Assembly: GCA_934271465.1 (NCBI GenBank) | Contig: CAKQRQ010000003.1 | Coordinates: forward strand, 1-64,000 | Length of the DNA: 64,000 nucleotides | Direction: 5' to 3' | Source: an uncultured Alphaproteobacteria bacterium | GTDB lineage: Bacteria; Pseudomonadota; Alphaproteobacteria; RF32; CAG-239 | Part shown: piece after piece, positions 35,500 to 45,595 of the stretch | How positions within the stretch are numbered: position 1 is the first letter of the stretch | Layout of the letters: every line of letters begins with the position of its first letter | Program-made: the position numbers and the translations under genes | The notes under the pieces: model-generated | Told to the model about the DNA's origin: nothing | The model's input: the letters and a program-made list of their open reading frames with translations, nothing else | Databases searched by the model: none

Positions 35500-35560
35500 A
35501 ACAAAAACTCCCGAAAATTCATCACAAACGGACAAATCCTATCAAACGAATCAGAAAAAA

Positions 35561-36253
35561 TCAAGCTTGTTCAGCTGTCCAAATCGGATTCTTGACGCTT
35601 TTTTCCAAAAACTGTTTATGCAGTTCTTCATAATTATCCTGAACATCAAAATGCCGCGGCTCTCTGAATATTTTTTCACCGGCAGCTTGCATAACGCTCG
35701 TTGTCTGTTTTTTTTGACTGTCCAATAAAAGACTTGGCTCTTTTCCGCCCAATAACTCCAAATAAACTTCAGACAAAAGTTGAGCATCAAGCAAGGCGCC
35801 GTGAAAAGTTCTGGCGCTGTTATCAATTTCAAATCTCTTACACAACGCATCCAAACTGCATCGAGCCCCCGGAAACATGCTTCGAGCAATTTCCAAAGTA
35901 TCAATACACTTATCCCAGCTCATTTCAGGCTTATTGATTTGCTTCAACTCATAATTAACAAAGTTCATATCAAAAGAAGCATTATGGGCAACCAACACGG
36001 AATCACCGATAAATTCCAACCACTCATCAGCAACCTTATCAAAAGTCGGATAATCTTTCAAAAAGTCATAAGTCAACCCATGCACCTTGACAGCATCTTC
36101 AGGAACTTCTCTTTCAGGGTTAATATATTGATGATATGTCCGCCCCGTCGGCATATGATTTTCAAGCTCAACAGCGCCTATTTCAATAAGTCTATGCCCT
36201 TTTGCATATTCAAAACCGGTTGTTTCCGTATCAAAAACTATTTCTTTTACCAT
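35561..36253 (-). CDS. dnaQ: DNA polymerase III epsilon subunit
   Basis: The 3'-5' proofreading exonuclease of the replicase, 230 residues. ExoI motif FDTETTG, ExoII with VAHNASFDMNFVNYEL, and ExoIII with CSLDALCKRFEIDNSARTFHGALLDA (HxxxxD) are all present. The C-terminal tail beyond about 180 would bind the alpha subunit. The gene overlaps coaE by 7 bp. The dnaQ-coaE pair beside the origin is the Caulobacter-type arrangement. Confidence 0.97.
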   Translation of the reverse strand: MVKEIVFDTETTGFEYAKGHRLIEIGAVELENHMPTGRTYHQYINPEREVPEDAVKVHGLTYDFLKDYPTFDKVADEWLEFIGDSVLVAHNASFDMNFVNYELKQINKPEMSWDKCIDTLEIARSMFPGARCSLDALCKRFEIDNSARTFHGALLDAQLLSEVYLELLGGKEPSLLLDSQKKQTTSVMQAAGEKIFREPRHFDVQDNYEELHKQFLEKSVKNPIWTAEQA

Positions 36254-36834
36254 ATCTGTTCAAATCTTTCTATAACGACCGTCAGTTCAACTTTTAACAA
36301 ATGACGACTTTTATCCGTTTCAATGATAATATCCGATAATTCTTTTTTGTCACTATTTTTTAGCTGTAAATCATTAATTCTGTCAAATTCCTCTGCTGAT
36401 ATTTTATCTCTGTCCATAACTCTTTTTTTCTGAACCTCATAAGGAACATCGGCCAAAATAACAGCCTGACAATATTTATTCCATCCCTTTTCAAATAATA
36501 AAGGCGCATCTAAAAAGCACAAAACATCTTGTCTGGCCTTTTTAGTTATCAAATACCTGATTTTTTTAGTCAAAAAAGGATAAATCAAATCTTCAAGCTG
36601 CTGTAATTTTTGACTGTCCGAAAAAACAATCCGTCTTAAATACTTCTTATCAGCCACTCCGTTAACAACACTGTTCTGAAAAAGCTCGCCTAACTGTTTC
36701 AAAAAAGACTTATTATAATAAATTCGTCTGACCCACGCATCCATATCATAAACAGCATATCCAAGCTCTTTGACAATAGTTGCCAAAGTCGTTTTTCCAC
36801 ATCCGATAGATCCTGTTATTGCTATTAATTTCAT
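36247..36834 (-). CDS. coaE: Dephospho-CoA kinase
   Basis: A 195-residue kinase for the last step of coenzyme A synthesis. P-loop GSIGCGKTT is at 8-16, followed by the CoaE motifs YDMDAWVRRIYY and FLDAPLLFEKGW, with the R-rich KRVMDRDKIS lid. It is the first gene left of the putative origin, transcribed away from it, and overlaps dnaQ at its 3' end. Confidence 0.95.
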   Translation of the reverse strand: MKLIAITGSIGCGKTTLATIVKELGYAVYDMDAWVRRIYYNKSFLKQLGELFQNSVVNGVADKKYLRRIVFSDSQKLQQLEDLIYPFLTKKIRYLITKKARQDVLCFLDAPLLFEKGWNKYCQAVILADVPYEVQKKRVMDRDKISAEEFDRINDLQLKNSDKKELSDIIIETDKSRHLLKVELTVVIERFEQIW

Positions 36835-37006
36835 TTTTTATCCATAAATCAAATTGTTACCTATGTTATACACAAAACAGCTATACCCTTGTGTATAAAA
36901 TCATACTTTTGAACCGATTTCAAATTTTATAACCATTATACCAAAAAACATGCTCAACTTATAAACAACCTCTTTAAATATCCTCTCTATGTGAATAAAA
37001 AAGATA

Positions 37007-37021
37007 TTAACAAATCATTAA
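37007..37021. promoter_or_regulatory. CtrA-type box 1 in the origin
   Basis: TTAACAAATCATTAA, an exact TTAA-N7-TTAA. In Caulobacter CtrA-P binds such sites in oriC to block initiation in swarmer cells. Here it lies 9 bp from a DnaA box. Confidence 0.6.
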
Positions 37022-37061
37022 AATTTTGCTTTAAATCATAAACTTACGAAAAAGCAAATAC

Positions 37062-37076
37062 TTAACAAAAAGTTAA
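37062..37076. promoter_or_regulatory. CtrA-type box 2 in the origin
   Basis: TTAACAAAAAGTTAA, a second exact TTAA-N7-TTAA 55 bp from the first and 19 bp before a DnaA box. In an AT-rich gap single occurrences could be chance; two with the exact spacing amid DnaA boxes are more persuasive. Confidence 0.6.
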
Positions 37077-37227
37077 AATTTGGAGTCGCCAAAATTATAC
37101 ACAAAAGCAAAAGCTGTGCATAATCCGCTGCACAAAATTTTATCCACCGTTCGCACAAGCATATACTAATAACAACAAAATTTTTAAATATATGTATTAG
37201 GCTCTTCGGGCTGTTTATAAAAATCGT

Positions 37228-37256
37228 TTGACTTTTTCAATAAAACTCAATATAAA
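37228..37256 (+). promoter_or_regulatory. Promoter of rho
   Basis: TTGACT and TATAAA separated by exactly 17 nt, 44 bp before the rho start codon. Transcription from it runs away from the DnaA-box cluster. Confidence 0.7.
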
Positions 37257-37300
37257 ATCAGGCAAAGACTTCTTCTATATAATTTCCCAAAAAGGTTAAC

Positions 37301-38554
37301 ATGAATTTAAAAGATCTCAAACAAAAGTCTCCGGCGGAGCTTCTTGCCAGAGCAGAAGATTTAGGCATTGAAGATGCTTCTTCTATGCGTAAACAAGATT
37401 TAATGTTCGGTATTCTTAAAAAAATCGTCGGAGAAGACGAAGCTATTACCGGTGAAGGCACTATTGAAGTTATGCCTGACGGTTTTGGTTTTCTCCGTTC
37501 TTCTGAATCAAATTATTTAGCAGGACCTGACGATATTTATGTTTCTCCGGCTCAGGTTAAAAAATTCGGTTTGAGAACAGGAGATACTGTTGAAGGCGAA
37601 ATCAGAGCTCCTAAAGAAAACGAAAAATATTTTGCATTGGTTAAGGTAGATAGAATTAACTTTGATGATCCAGAAAAATCAAAATTAAGAGTCAATTTTG
37701 ATAACTTAACGCCTCTCTACCCGACTGAAAAATTAAACTTCGATATTATCTGCGGCGAAAAAGACTATACAACACGCGTTATCGACCTTATCTCCCCTCA
37801 AGGGAAAGGTCAGAGAGGTTTGATTGTAGCGCCTCCCAGAACCGGTAAAACGGTGATGTTGCAAAATATTGCGCATGCCATTGCGTCCAACCATCCCGAA
37901 TGTTATTTGATGGTTTTATTGATTGATGAACGCCCCGAAGAAGTAACGGATATGACTCGTTCGGTTAAAGGCGAAGTTATTTCATCAACCTTTGATGAAC
38001 CCTCAACACGCCATGTTCAGGTGGCGGAAATGGTTATTGAAAAAGCAAAAAGGCTTGTCGAAAATAAAAAAGATGTTGTCATTTTGCTCGATTCCATTAC
38101 CCGTTTAGGCCGCGCTTATAATACGGTTATTCCTTCTTCAGGAAAGGTTTTGACAGGTGGCGTTGATGCCAATGCCCTACAGCGTCCGAAACGTCTGCTT
38201 GGTGCGGCGCGCAATGTCGAGGAAGGCGGATCTTTGACAATTATTGCGACAGCTTTGATTGATACAGGATCCCGTATGGATGAAGTTATTTTTGAAGAAT
38301 TTAAAGGAACAGGAAACTCCGAAATCATTTTGGATAGAAAATTAACGGACAAACGTCTGTTCCCGACCATTGACATCACACGTTCAGGCACACGTAAAGA
38401 AGAACTATTGGTTGATAAAGACCGCCTGACAAAGATGTGGGTTTTAAGAAGAGTCTTGATGCAAATGGGAATGACAGACGGCATGGAGTTTTTGCTTGAT
38501 AAACTAAGGGTTAGCAAAAATAACGAAGATTTCTTTGCAAATATGAATTCTTAA
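37301..38554 (+). CDS. rho: Transcription termination factor Rho
   Basis: A 417-residue hexameric RNA-dependent helicase. The N-terminal domain begins [22 protein letters not shown], the RNA-binding cold-shock-like domain contains [13 protein letters not shown], Walker A is [10 protein letters not shown] near 180, then [11 protein letters not shown] and [15 protein letters not shown] (Walker B) and the R-loop region [13 protein letters not shown]. Length is standard. First gene on the right replichore side of the putative origin; closed by a strong terminator. Confidence 0.98.
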   Translation: MNLKDLKQKSPAELLARAEDLGIEDASSMRKQDLMFGILKKIVGEDEAITGEGTIEVMPDGFGFLRSSESNYLAGPDDIYVSPAQVKKFGLRTGDTVEGEIRAPKENEKYFALVKVDRINFDDPEKSKLRVNFDNLTPLYPTEKLNFDIICGEKDYTTRVIDLISPQGKGQRGLIVAPPRTGKTVMLQNIAHAIASNHPECYLMVLLIDERPEEVTDMTRSVKGEVISSTFDEPSTRHVQVAEMVIEKAKRLVENKKDVVILLDSITRLGRAYNTVIPSSGKVLTGGVDANALQRPKRLLGAARNVEEGGSLTIIATALIDTGSRMDEVIFEEFKGTGNSEIILDRKLTDKRLFPTIDITRSGTRKEELLVDKDRLTKMWVLRRVLMQMGMTDGMEFLLDKLRVSKNNEDFFANMNS

Positions 38555-38561
38555 AAAACAT

Positions 38562-38595
38562 AAATCCTTCTTTTGCTCAAAAAGAAGGATTTTTT
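38562..38595 (+). terminator. Intrinsic terminator of rho
   Basis: AAATCCTTCTTT pairs with AAAGAAGGATTT across a short loop, followed by TTT. Confidence 0.85.
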
Positions 38596-38616
38596 GAATA
38601 AACAAAAGAGAAAAAA

Positions 38617-40968
38617 ATGACATTAGATGAGCTAGATAAAGGAATGAGCGCCGTTATTACAAAACTCAACGGCAAAAAAGACAGTTTGCGTAGACACCTT
38701 TTGGAAATGGGTTTAATCCCCGGAACGGAAATTACACATATTAAAACGGCGCCTCTGGGAGATCCTATAGAATTAAAAGTTAGAGGCTATGAATTGACTA
38801 TTCGAAAAGACGATGCCAAAAAAATAGAAATCAGCCATATTCATAAAAAATCTTTTTGTTCACTGAATAAAAATTTTTATGAAGACAAAATAATCACGCG
38901 TAAAGGTGAAAAAAGCAGCTTGAATCTAAAACAATGCGGAGATTCTATTCCTGAAAACGAACCTGTTCATTTTGCTTTGGTCGGAAATCAAAATTGCGGA
39001 AAAACGACACTTTTTAACCAGTTAACAGGAGCAAATCAGCATGTCGGAAATTTCCCCGGTGTAACGGTAGACAGAACAGATGGTGTTATCAAAGGATTTG
39101 GTAATGTCATTGTAACAGATTTACCGGGAATTTATTCCTTATCTCCTTATTCTCAAGAAGAATTGATTACCCGTGACTTTTTGCTCAAAGAAAAGCCTGA
39201 AGCAATTATTAATATTGTCGATGCCTCAAATATTGAACGGAATTTGTTTTTGACATTACAATTGTTAGATTTGCAGATGCCGATGGTTGTTGCATTGAAT
39301 ATGATGGATGAGGTAAAAGCAAACGGCGCTTCTATTGATGTCAACAGGTTAGAAAGTATGTTAGGCGTTCCGGTTATTCCAGTTTCTGCAATCAAAAATG
39401 AGGGTGTCCAAGAATTAATAGATCATGCGGTTAATGTTGCTAGATGTCGAGAAATCCCTGATAAAGTCGATTTTTGCCTGTGTGGCGGAAAAGATGAAGG
39501 CGCTGTTCACAGGTGTATTCACTCAATAGCTCATTTAATAGAAAACAATGCCAAAAAACAAAGAATACCAACCCGATTTGCCGCGTCAAAATTGACGGAA
39601 GGAGATACTCCTATTTTGGAGAATCTGAAATTAACTGATGATAAAAAAGAATTATTGGAACAAATTATCAGTCAAATGGAGCAAGAAAGAAATCTGGATA
39701 AAGAAGCTGCCGTTGCAGATATGCGTTTTTCATTCATTGAAGACGTCTGTAATAAATGCGTTGTCAAACCAGAACAGACCAAAGAAAGAAAGCGCAGCGA
39801 AAAATTAGATAAAGTTTTGACGGGCAAATGGACGGCAATTCCTGTTTTTATGTTATTGATGATTTTGATTTTTTATCTGTCTTTCGGCCCTCTCGGAACA
39901 TATTGTTCAGATAAAATAGAAGAAATGATTTCATTTTTATCAGATATAACGGCAAGAGGATTGGATTCGTATGGAATGAACCCGATAGTCAATTCCTTTA
40001 TTATAGAAGGTGTTTTTGCCGGTGTCGGGAGCGTGTTAAGCTTTTTGCCTGTAATTATCATCTTATTCTTCTTTTTATCAATGCTTGAAGATAGCGGATA
40101 TATGGCGCGTGTGGCTTTTGTGATGGATAAATTGTTAAGAAAAGTCGGTCTTTCGGGGCGCAGTTTTGTGCCGATGCTTATCGGATTCGGTTGTTCTGTT
40201 CCGGCGATTATGTCTGCCAAAACTCTGCCCTCGGAAAGAGACAGAAAACTGACCATCCTTTTAACGCCTTTTATGAGCTGTTCGGCAAAACTTCCGATTT
40301 ATGTTTTAATGACGGCGGCTTTTTTTAGCAGACATCAGACCGAAGTTATTATAAGTCTGTATCTTTTAGGGATAATTGTCGGACTTATTCTGGCCTATTT
40401 ATTGAAAATAACTCTTTTCAAAGGCGAAGCTGTTCCTTTTGTGATGGAACTTCCGAATTACAGACTTCCCGGATTAAAAAATGTATGGCATCTGATTTAC
40501 TACAAGGCCAAATATTTTATAACAAAAGCCTTTACAATTATTTTTGTTGCAACGGTTATTATCTGGTTTTTAAGTAATTTTGACAGCCGTTTAAATATTG
40601 TAAATAATTCTGCTGAAAGTATCTTAAGCGCCATAGGAAGTTTATTAACCCCGATATTCAAGCCTCTTGGAATTAATGATTGGCGCTTGTCCACAGCGTT
40701 CTTGAGTGGTTTTGCGGCAAAGGAAAGCGTTGTCAGCACAATGGGCGTCTTATTGGAAGGAAAAATAGACCTGCTTCCGAGCCTGTTAACACCGTTGAGT
40801 GCTTATGCGTTCTTGGTCTTTTCTTTGTTATATACCCCTTGCGCAGCGGCAATAGCGACCGTCAAAAAAGAATTGGGAGGAACTTATGCCGTCGGCGTTG
40901 TTGCTCTCCAGTGTATAACAGCATGGATTGTTGCTTTTATTGTTTACAGGATAGGGTTGCTTCTCTAA
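38617..40968 (+). CDS. feoB: FeoA-FeoB fusion, ferrous iron transporter
   Basis: A 783-residue protein. Residues about 1-75 are a FeoA SH3-like domain (LRRHLLEMGLIPGTEI, ELKVRGYELTIRKDDA). FeoB follows, with G-domain motifs GNQNCGKTT near 123, FPGVTVDRT, DLPGIYSL and NMMD, a helical GDI region, and a membrane domain with two Gate motifs (GRSFVPMLIGFGCSVPAIM and SCSAKLPIYVLM). It imports Fe(II), the form available without oxygen. No Fur-like box is evident upstream, where the rho terminator sits 20 bp away. No feoC is seen. Confidence 0.95.
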   Translation: MTLDELDKGMSAVITKLNGKKDSLRRHLLEMGLIPGTEITHIKTAPLGDPIELKVRGYELTIRKDDAKKIEISHIHKKSFCSLNKNFYEDKIITRKGEKSSLNLKQCGDSIPENEPVHFALVGNQNCGKTTLFNQLTGANQHVGNFPGVTVDRTDGVIKGFGNVIVTDLPGIYSLSPYSQEELITRDFLLKEKPEAIINIVDASNIERNLFLTLQLLDLQMPMVVALNMMDEVKANGASIDVNRLESMLGVPVIPVSAIKNEGVQELIDHAVNVARCREIPDKVDFCLCGGKDEGAVHRCIHSIAHLIENNAKKQRIPTRFAASKLTEGDTPILENLKLTDDKKELLEQIISQMEQERNLDKEAAVADMRFSFIEDVCNKCVVKPEQTKERKRSEKLDKVLTGKWTAIPVFMLLMILIFYLSFGPLGTYCSDKIEEMISFLSDITARGLDSYGMNPIVNSFIIEGVFAGVGSVLSFLPVIIILFFFLSMLEDSGYMARVAFVMDKLLRKVGLSGRSFVPMLIGFGCSVPAIMSAKTLPSERDRKLTILLTPFMSCSAKLPIYVLMTAAFFSRHQTEVIISLYLLGIIVGLILAYLLKITLFKGEAVPFVMELPNYRLPGLKNVWHLIYYKAKYFITKAFTIIFVATVIIWFLSNFDSRLNIVNNSAESILSAIGSLLTPIFKPLGINDWRLSTAFLSGFAAKESVVSTMGVLLEGKIDLLPSLLTPLSAYAFLVFSLLYTPCAAAIATVKKELGGTYAVGVVALQCITAWIVAFIVYRIGLLL

Positions 40969-41630
40969 ACAAGCTTTTTCAAAAAACGATGCAACGCTGT
41001 CATAGAGTCAAACAAATGTGTAATACCGATTTCTTTTATTCTCAAAAGATAATCGGTATTATCATATAAGGAATTTCCCGTAAAGGCCAAAGGCAGCATA
41101 CCTGCTTTTTGGGAGGCTGTTAAACCGGCGACAGAGTCCTCGACGACAATACAGTCTTGCGGCAAAAATCCCATTTTTTCGGCCGCCAGTAAAAATAAGT
41201 CAGGTTCCGGCTTGCCATGAACAACCATATCTGCCGTAAAAACGGTTTCCGGCGGAAAATATGATTCAATATCTACTATTTTTATTTTTTCCGCTGTTTT
41301 ATCTGCAAATCCGCCTGTTGCAATACATTGCGTAAAAGTTTTGTCTTTAAAAATGTTGTCAACGCCGTCTGTTAAAGAAAATCCTTTCAGCATTGTTTCC
41401 AAATCAAGTTTTTTGTTTTCTTCCCAAAATTGCTCATCTGTTTTCAGACCGAGTTTTTCCAAAACATGTTTTTTTGTTTTATCACTTATACCTCCCAAGA
41501 CGGCATAAGTTTTATTCATATCCCAATTTAATCCAAAATTTTTATTAAGAAGAAGCATCCGATTTTGAATCCATAATTTTTCGGTATCCGCAATAACCCC
41601 GTCAAAATCCCAAATAAGTAATTTTTTCAT
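40965..41630 (-). CDS. HAD hydrolase, beta-phosphoglucomutase-like
   Basis: A 221-residue HAD-IA phosphatase with nucleophile motif IWDFDGVIADTEKLW, a helical cap, motif II IATGGF, and CIVVEDSVAGLTASQKAGM. This is the beta-PGM/phosphatase subgroup acting on small sugar or sugar-alcohol phosphates; the substrate is not evident. The ATG at 41630 has AGGGA upstream; a start 13 codons earlier is not needed. Its stop overlaps that of feoB by 4 bp, tail to tail. Confidence 0.88.
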   Translation of the reverse strand: MKKLLIWDFDGVIADTEKLWIQNRMLLLNKNFGLNWDMNKTYAVLGGISDKTKKHVLEKLGLKTDEQFWEENKKLDLETMLKGFSLTDGVDNIFKDKTFTQCIATGGFADKTAEKIKIVDIESYFPPETVFTADMVVHGKPEPDLFLLAAEKMGFLPQDCIVVEDSVAGLTASQKAGMLPLAFTGNSLYDNTDYLLRIKEIGITHLFDSMTALHRFLKKLV

Positions 41631-41707
41631 TTTAATCCCTAAAAAAGTGAACTTGTCTAAAGCCCGCACAACGATTTTTTAAAGATTCTATGATAGATTT
41701 ATTAATA

Positions 41708-41755
41708 AAGACTAAAAACCCTCTCCAGAGTCAAAAAATCGGCCTTTTTAGTCTT
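41708..41755 (+). promoter_or_regulatory. 11-bp inverted repeat before mnmE
   Basis: AAGACTAAAAA (41708-41718) and its exact complement TTTTTAGTCTT (41745-41755) flank 26 nt, starting about 100 bp before the mnmE ATG. The T-tract lies inside the stem, so it is not a standard terminator. It may be a leader structure or a protein site. Confidence 0.35.
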
Positions 41756-41805
41756 GCAAGATTTTAGGAATGATTTTATAACTCTTTTCCAAAGAGGAAT
41801 AAAAA

Positions 41806-43134
41806 ATGAACCAAACAATTTACGCTTTATCGACCGCTTATGGAAAATCCGGTGTGGCTGTTATCCGAATATCCGGAGACAACGCTCTTGAAGCAATAAA
41901 AAAAATGACAGGGATTGATTCTGAAAAAATCAAACCTCGATATGCCTATTTAACGGATATAAAAAGCCTATCGGGAGATTGTTTGGACAAAGCATTGGTT
42001 TTGTATTTTAAAGCTCCCTATTCTTTCACTGGCGAAGATTCTGTTGAAATTCAATGTCACGGATCAAAAGCAGTTATTTCTTCTGTGTTGGAAAATTTAT
42101 CGTCTTTAGATAATTACAGATTAGCTGAACCAGGAGAATTTTCAAAAAGAAGCTTTTATCATAATAAAATGGATTTAACCGAGGCCGAAGGTCTGGCGGA
42201 CTTAATAGATGCCGAAACCTCCGAGCAGCAAAAATATGCCCTCAGGCAAATGTCCGGATGCCTTAAAAACCTGTATGAAAGCTGGCGGGAAAATCTGCTC
42301 AAAATAATGGCTCATCTCGAGGCTTATATAGACTTTCCGGATGAAGAACTTCCTTCAAATATTATTGATGACTTACAAAACACTGTATTTAAAGTCAAAA
42401 AAGAAATAGAATCCCATCTTTCTTCAAGTAATGTCGGCGAAAGACTGCGAGACGGGTTCAGAGTTGTTATCTTGGGCGAGCCTAATGCCGGAAAATCGTC
42501 TTTGTTAAATAAAATAGCAGACAGAGAGGCTGTTATTGTTTCGGATATAGCCGGAACAACGCGCGATGCCATAGATATTTATTTGGATATAGATGGCTAT
42601 CCTGTGATTTTTACGGACACAGCCGGTTTAAGAAACACGACAGAAACAATAGAGCAAAAAGGGATAGAATTAGCTTATGAAAGAGCTAAAGAGGCGGATA
42701 TAGTGATATGTTTGTTTGATGGATTAAAAAACATACCGCAAGAGTTTGAAAAAATTGATAAAAATAAAAAAATATATGTTGCGAACAAGGTCGATAAAAT
42801 GACTGATAGTCAAAAAAAATCCTTAACAGATAAAGGATTTTTACTTGTTTCAGCAAAGCATAATCAAGGAATAGAAACGATACTCAAGGCAATAAGCGGA
42901 AAAATAAAAGAAAAGTTTGAGGCTCGTTCGGGAGTATTAGTCACAAGGCAGCGCTATCGTGAGGCTTTAAAAAACACAGTTAACTATTTGCAAAACTTTA
43001 ATTTTAATAAAGAAATAGAATTATCTGCTGAAGATATTCGTTTGGCTTGCCGTGAAATCGGAAAGATTACCGGACGAATAGAAGTTGATGAAATTTTGGA
43101 TAAAATTTTCGGATCTTTTTGTATAGGTAAATAG
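41806..43134 (+). CDS. mnmE: tRNA modification GTPase MnmE
   Basis: A 442-residue GTPase which with MnmG makes the (c)mnm5 group at the wobble uridine of tRNAs. N-terminal folate-binding domain (about 1-115, [14 protein letters not shown]), helical domain, G domain with [12 protein letters not shown] near 223, DTAGLR and NKVD, and the C-terminal catalytic CIGK. Length is normal. mnmG begins 1 bp after its stop, consistent with the two proteins forming a complex. Confidence 0.98.
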   Translation: MNQTIYALSTAYGKSGVAVIRISGDNALEAIKKMTGIDSEKIKPRYAYLTDIKSLSGDCLDKALVLYFKAPYSFTGEDSVEIQCHGSKAVISSVLENLSSLDNYRLAEPGEFSKRSFYHNKMDLTEAEGLADLIDAETSEQQKYALRQMSGCLKNLYESWRENLLKIMAHLEAYIDFPDEELPSNIIDDLQNTVFKVKKEIESHLSSSNVGERLRDGFRVVILGEPNAGKSSLLNKIADREAVIVSDIAGTTRDAIDIYLDIDGYPVIFTDTAGLRNTTETIEQKGIELAYERAKEADIVICLFDGLKNIPQEFEKIDKNKKIYVANKVDKMTDSQKKSLTDKGFLLVSAKHNQGIETILKAISGKIKEKFEARSGVLVTRQRYREALKNTVNYLQNFNFNKEIELSAEDIRLACREIGKITGRIEVDEILDKIFGSFCIGK

Positions 43135-43135
43135 G

Positions 43136-44983
43136 ATGAAAACATCTTTTGACGTTATAGTTATCGGCGGCGGGCATGCAGGCTGTGAAGCAGCTGCTGC
43201 AGCAGCCAGAACAGGAGCCCAAACGGCTTTGATAACACACAAAATCCAAACAATCGGAGAAATGTCATGCAATCCGGCAATCGGCGGATTGGGTAAAGGA
43301 CATCTTGTCAGAGAAGTAGATGCTCTGGACGGGCTGATGGGTCGTGTCATAGATAAAGCCGGCATTCAGTTCAGAATGCTTAATGCATCTAAAGGGCCGG
43401 CTGTCAGAGGGCCGAGAGCTCAGGCAGACAGAGAATTGTATAAAAAATATATGTTAGAAGCCCTCAAAGAACAGCCTAATTTAACATTAATTGAAGCGGC
43501 GGCAGAAGGTTTTCTTTTCGACGAGGATAGAATAACAGGAGCCGTTTTGGCTGACGGAACCAAAATACAAGCTAAAGCGGTTGTTTTGACATCAGGAACA
43601 TTTTTAAATGGTATAATGTTTATCGGACACCAAACAAGCATTGGCGGGCGCGTTGATGATGTTTCCTGCACAAATATAACACCGTATTTAAAGCAAAAAG
43701 GCTTAAATGTCGGACGTTTGAAAACAGGAACACCGGCTCGCTTGAACGGGGATACAATTAACTGGAGCATCTTAGAAAAACAAGACGGAGATGAAATACC
43801 CTGCCCTTTTTCTTTTTTGACAGATAAAATAACCAATCCTCAAATAAGTTGTTATATTACACACACAAATGAAGAAACACATAAAATTATCAGAGATAAC
43901 TTTGATAAATGTGCATTGTTTTCAGGATTGATAACAGGTGTTGGTCCCAGATATTGTCCGAGCATAGAAGATAAACTTGTTAAATTTGCAGACAGGACAT
44001 CTCATCAGATTTTTCTGGAGCCTGAAGGCCTGCATACAAATGTTGTTTATCCGAACGGAATATCAACATCTTTGCCGGCAAATGTGCAAGATGCCTTTAT
44101 TCATACAATGAAAGGGCTTGAAAATGTCGAAATTTTAAGACCTGCTTATGCGATAGAATATGATTTTGTAGATCCAAAAGAGCTGAACAGCCGATTGGAA
44201 TGTAAAAAAATATCAGGACTTTTTCTGGCTGGACAAATTAACGGAACAACCGGATATGAAGAAGCGGCAGCCCAAGGGCTTGTCGCGGGGGTTAACGCCG
44301 CGCTTAAAGCCGAAGGAAAAGGACGAACGTTTGTTATTGACCGTTCAGAAGCCTATATGGGGGTTATGATAGATGATTTGATAACAAAAGGGGTTGATGA
44401 ACCTTACAGAATGTTTACCTCTCGTTCAGAATACAGACTCTTTTTAAGAGCGGACAATGCGGATATGCGCCTGACAGAAAAAGGGTATCAAACAGGGTGT
44501 GTCGGGCAAGAAAGATACACTGTATTTAAAGCAAAAAAACAGGCTGTTGATAACTTCAGAACAGTGTCAGAAAATTTATATTTGAAAAATTCAGAAATAG
44601 AAAACGAACACCTCAACATAAAGAAAGACGGGGTTAAAAGATCATGTTTTAACTTAATGTCTTATAATGACGTTTCACGTGAAACAATTTTGAAAATATG
44701 GCCGGAGCTTGAAAAGATTAATAAAGATGTTTACGAACAAGTTGAAATAGAAGCAAAGTATGCCGGTTATATCAAACGCCAGTTGGCGGATATTGAAGTT
44801 TTCAAAAAAGATGAAAATCTGAAAATAAAAGAAGATATCGATTATCATCAAATCGGCGGACTATCTCGAGAAATGGTTTCAAAACTTTCAACAGTTCGTC
44901 CAGAAACAATAGGTGAGGCTTCAAGAATTCCGGGAGTTACACCGGCGGCAATAACAGCCTTATTAGGATATTTAAAAAAATGA
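43136..44983 (+). CDS. mnmG: tRNA uridine 5-carboxymethylaminomethyl enzyme MnmG (GidA)
   Basis: A 615-residue FAD protein, partner of MnmE. FAD-binding [21 protein letters not shown] is at the N-terminus; [23 protein letters not shown] and [12 protein letters not shown] are GidA signatures, and the catalytic-type Cys-containing stretches and the helical C-terminal domain ([24 protein letters not shown]) are present. The codons for DVSRET carry a parS site (44671-44686). The next gene overlaps it by 4 bp. Confidence 0.98.
   Translation: MKTSFDVIVIGGGHAGCEAAAAAARTGAQTALITHKIQTIGEMSCNPAIGGLGKGHLVREVDALDGLMGRVIDKAGIQFRMLNASKGPAVRGPRAQADRELYKKYMLEALKEQPNLTLIEAAAEGFLFDEDRITGAVLADGTKIQAKAVVLTSGTFLNGIMFIGHQTSIGGRVDDVSCTNITPYLKQKGLNVGRLKTGTPARLNGDTINWSILEKQDGDEIPCPFSFLTDKITNPQISCYITHTNEETHKIIRDNFDKCALFSGLITGVGPRYCPSIEDKLVKFADRTSHQIFLEPEGLHTNVVYPNGISTSLPANVQDAFIHTMKGLENVEILRPAYAIEYDFVDPKELNSRLECKKISGLFLAGQINGTTGYEEAAAQGLVAGVNAALKAEGKGRTFVIDRSEAYMGVMIDDLITKGVDEPYRMFTSRSEYRLFLRADNADMRLTEKGYQTGCVGQERYTVFKAKKQAVDNFRTVSENLYLKNSEIENEHLNIKKDGVKRSCFNLMSYNDVSRETILKIWPELEKINKDVYEQVEIEAKYAGYIKRQLADIEVFKKDENLKIKEDIDYHQIGGLSREMVSKLSTVRPETIGEASRIPGVTPAAITALLGYLKK
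44671..44686. promoter_or_regulatory. parS site inside mnmG
   Basis: CGTTTCACGTGAAACA matches the ParB-binding consensus TGTTTCACGTGAAACA at 15 of 16 bases. It lies within mnmG, in the same segregation locus as parAB. Confidence 0.8.
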
Positions 44984-45594
44984 ATTTGTATCCAGATAAT
45001 TTAACAGCTTTATCTTTGTGGAAAGAAAGTCTTGATGGAATTATAAAAAGAAAAAGTCTTATGACAAGGGAATATGTCTTTCATACAATCGGTATTGGTG
45101 AAGCTGCAGCAAAAATAGCAGCATATAGCGGTCTAAACACAGATAAAGCCTATGCTTGCGGACTTCTCCATGATTGGGGAAAGATTCAAAAAGAAAAAGA
45201 AACAGGAATTGCTCATTTTATTGTCGGATATGAAAAAATGGTGCAAGAGGGTTTTAGCGATATTGCTCGAATTTGTCTAACTCATTCTTTTCCTGATTGT
45301 CATTTTAAAAGAGATGATTATCCAGCCTACTCAGACGAAGATATTTTGTTTGTTAAAGATTACCTCAAGAATATCGTTTATGATGACTATGACAGATTAA
45401 TCCAATTGTGTGATATGTTTTTTGAGGGACTGTCAAAGGTTTCTTATCAAAAAAGACTGGAATATATTCGAGCCAGATATCATTTGGAAAAATCTCAAAC
45501 AGCTGTTTTAGAAAAATGCGCTGCAGAAAACAAAGCTTATTTTGATAAAAAATGCGGACAGGACATTTACAAGCTTTTAGGAATTGAGGGATAA
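44980..45594 (+). CDS. HD-domain phosphohydrolase, tandem copy 1
   Basis: A 204-residue HD-superfamily protein. A His in [10 protein letters not shown], the HD pair in GLLHDWGKI, a His in LTHSFPD and a later Asp in LIQLCDM are the metal ligands expected of the fold, so hydrolysis of a phosphate ester or nucleotide is likely; YqeK-like proteins are the nearest I know. It overlaps mnmG by 4 bp (ATGA). The gene after it is a clear paralogue. HD genes between mnmG and rsmG are unusual. Confidence 0.82.
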   Translation: MNLYPDNLTALSLWKESLDGIIKRKSLMTREYVFHTIGIGEAAAKIAAYSGLNTDKAYACGLLHDWGKIQKEKETGIAHFIVGYEKMVQEGFSDIARICLTHSFPDCHFKRDDYPAYSDEDILFVKDYLKNIVYDDYDRLIQLCDMFFEGLSKVSYQKRLEYIRARYHLEKSQTAVLEKCAAENKAYFDKKCGQDIYKLLGIEG

Positions 45595-45595
45595 T

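Larger units (their letters stand above)
36838..37300. other. Putative chromosomal replication origin (oriC)
   Basis: A 460-bp AT-rich gap between divergent coaE and rho. Exact TTATNCACA DnaA boxes lie at 36866-36874 (+), 36890-36898 (-), 36990-36998 (-), 37095-37103 (+) and 37115-37123 (-), with 8-of-9 matches at 36838-36846 and 37140-37148. Two TTAA-N7-TTAA boxes are at 37007 and 37062. The flanking genes (dnaQ-coaE, rho, mnmE-mnmG, rsmG-parAB) are those that flank oriC in Caulobacter. The plus strand appears C-richer to the left and G-richer to the right. All lines agree; function is inferred. Confidence 0.85.

Noticed and set aside
41708..41755. Inverted repeat before mnmE as an intrinsic terminator
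   Set aside because: The T-tract lies within the stem and no T-run follows; the loop is long.
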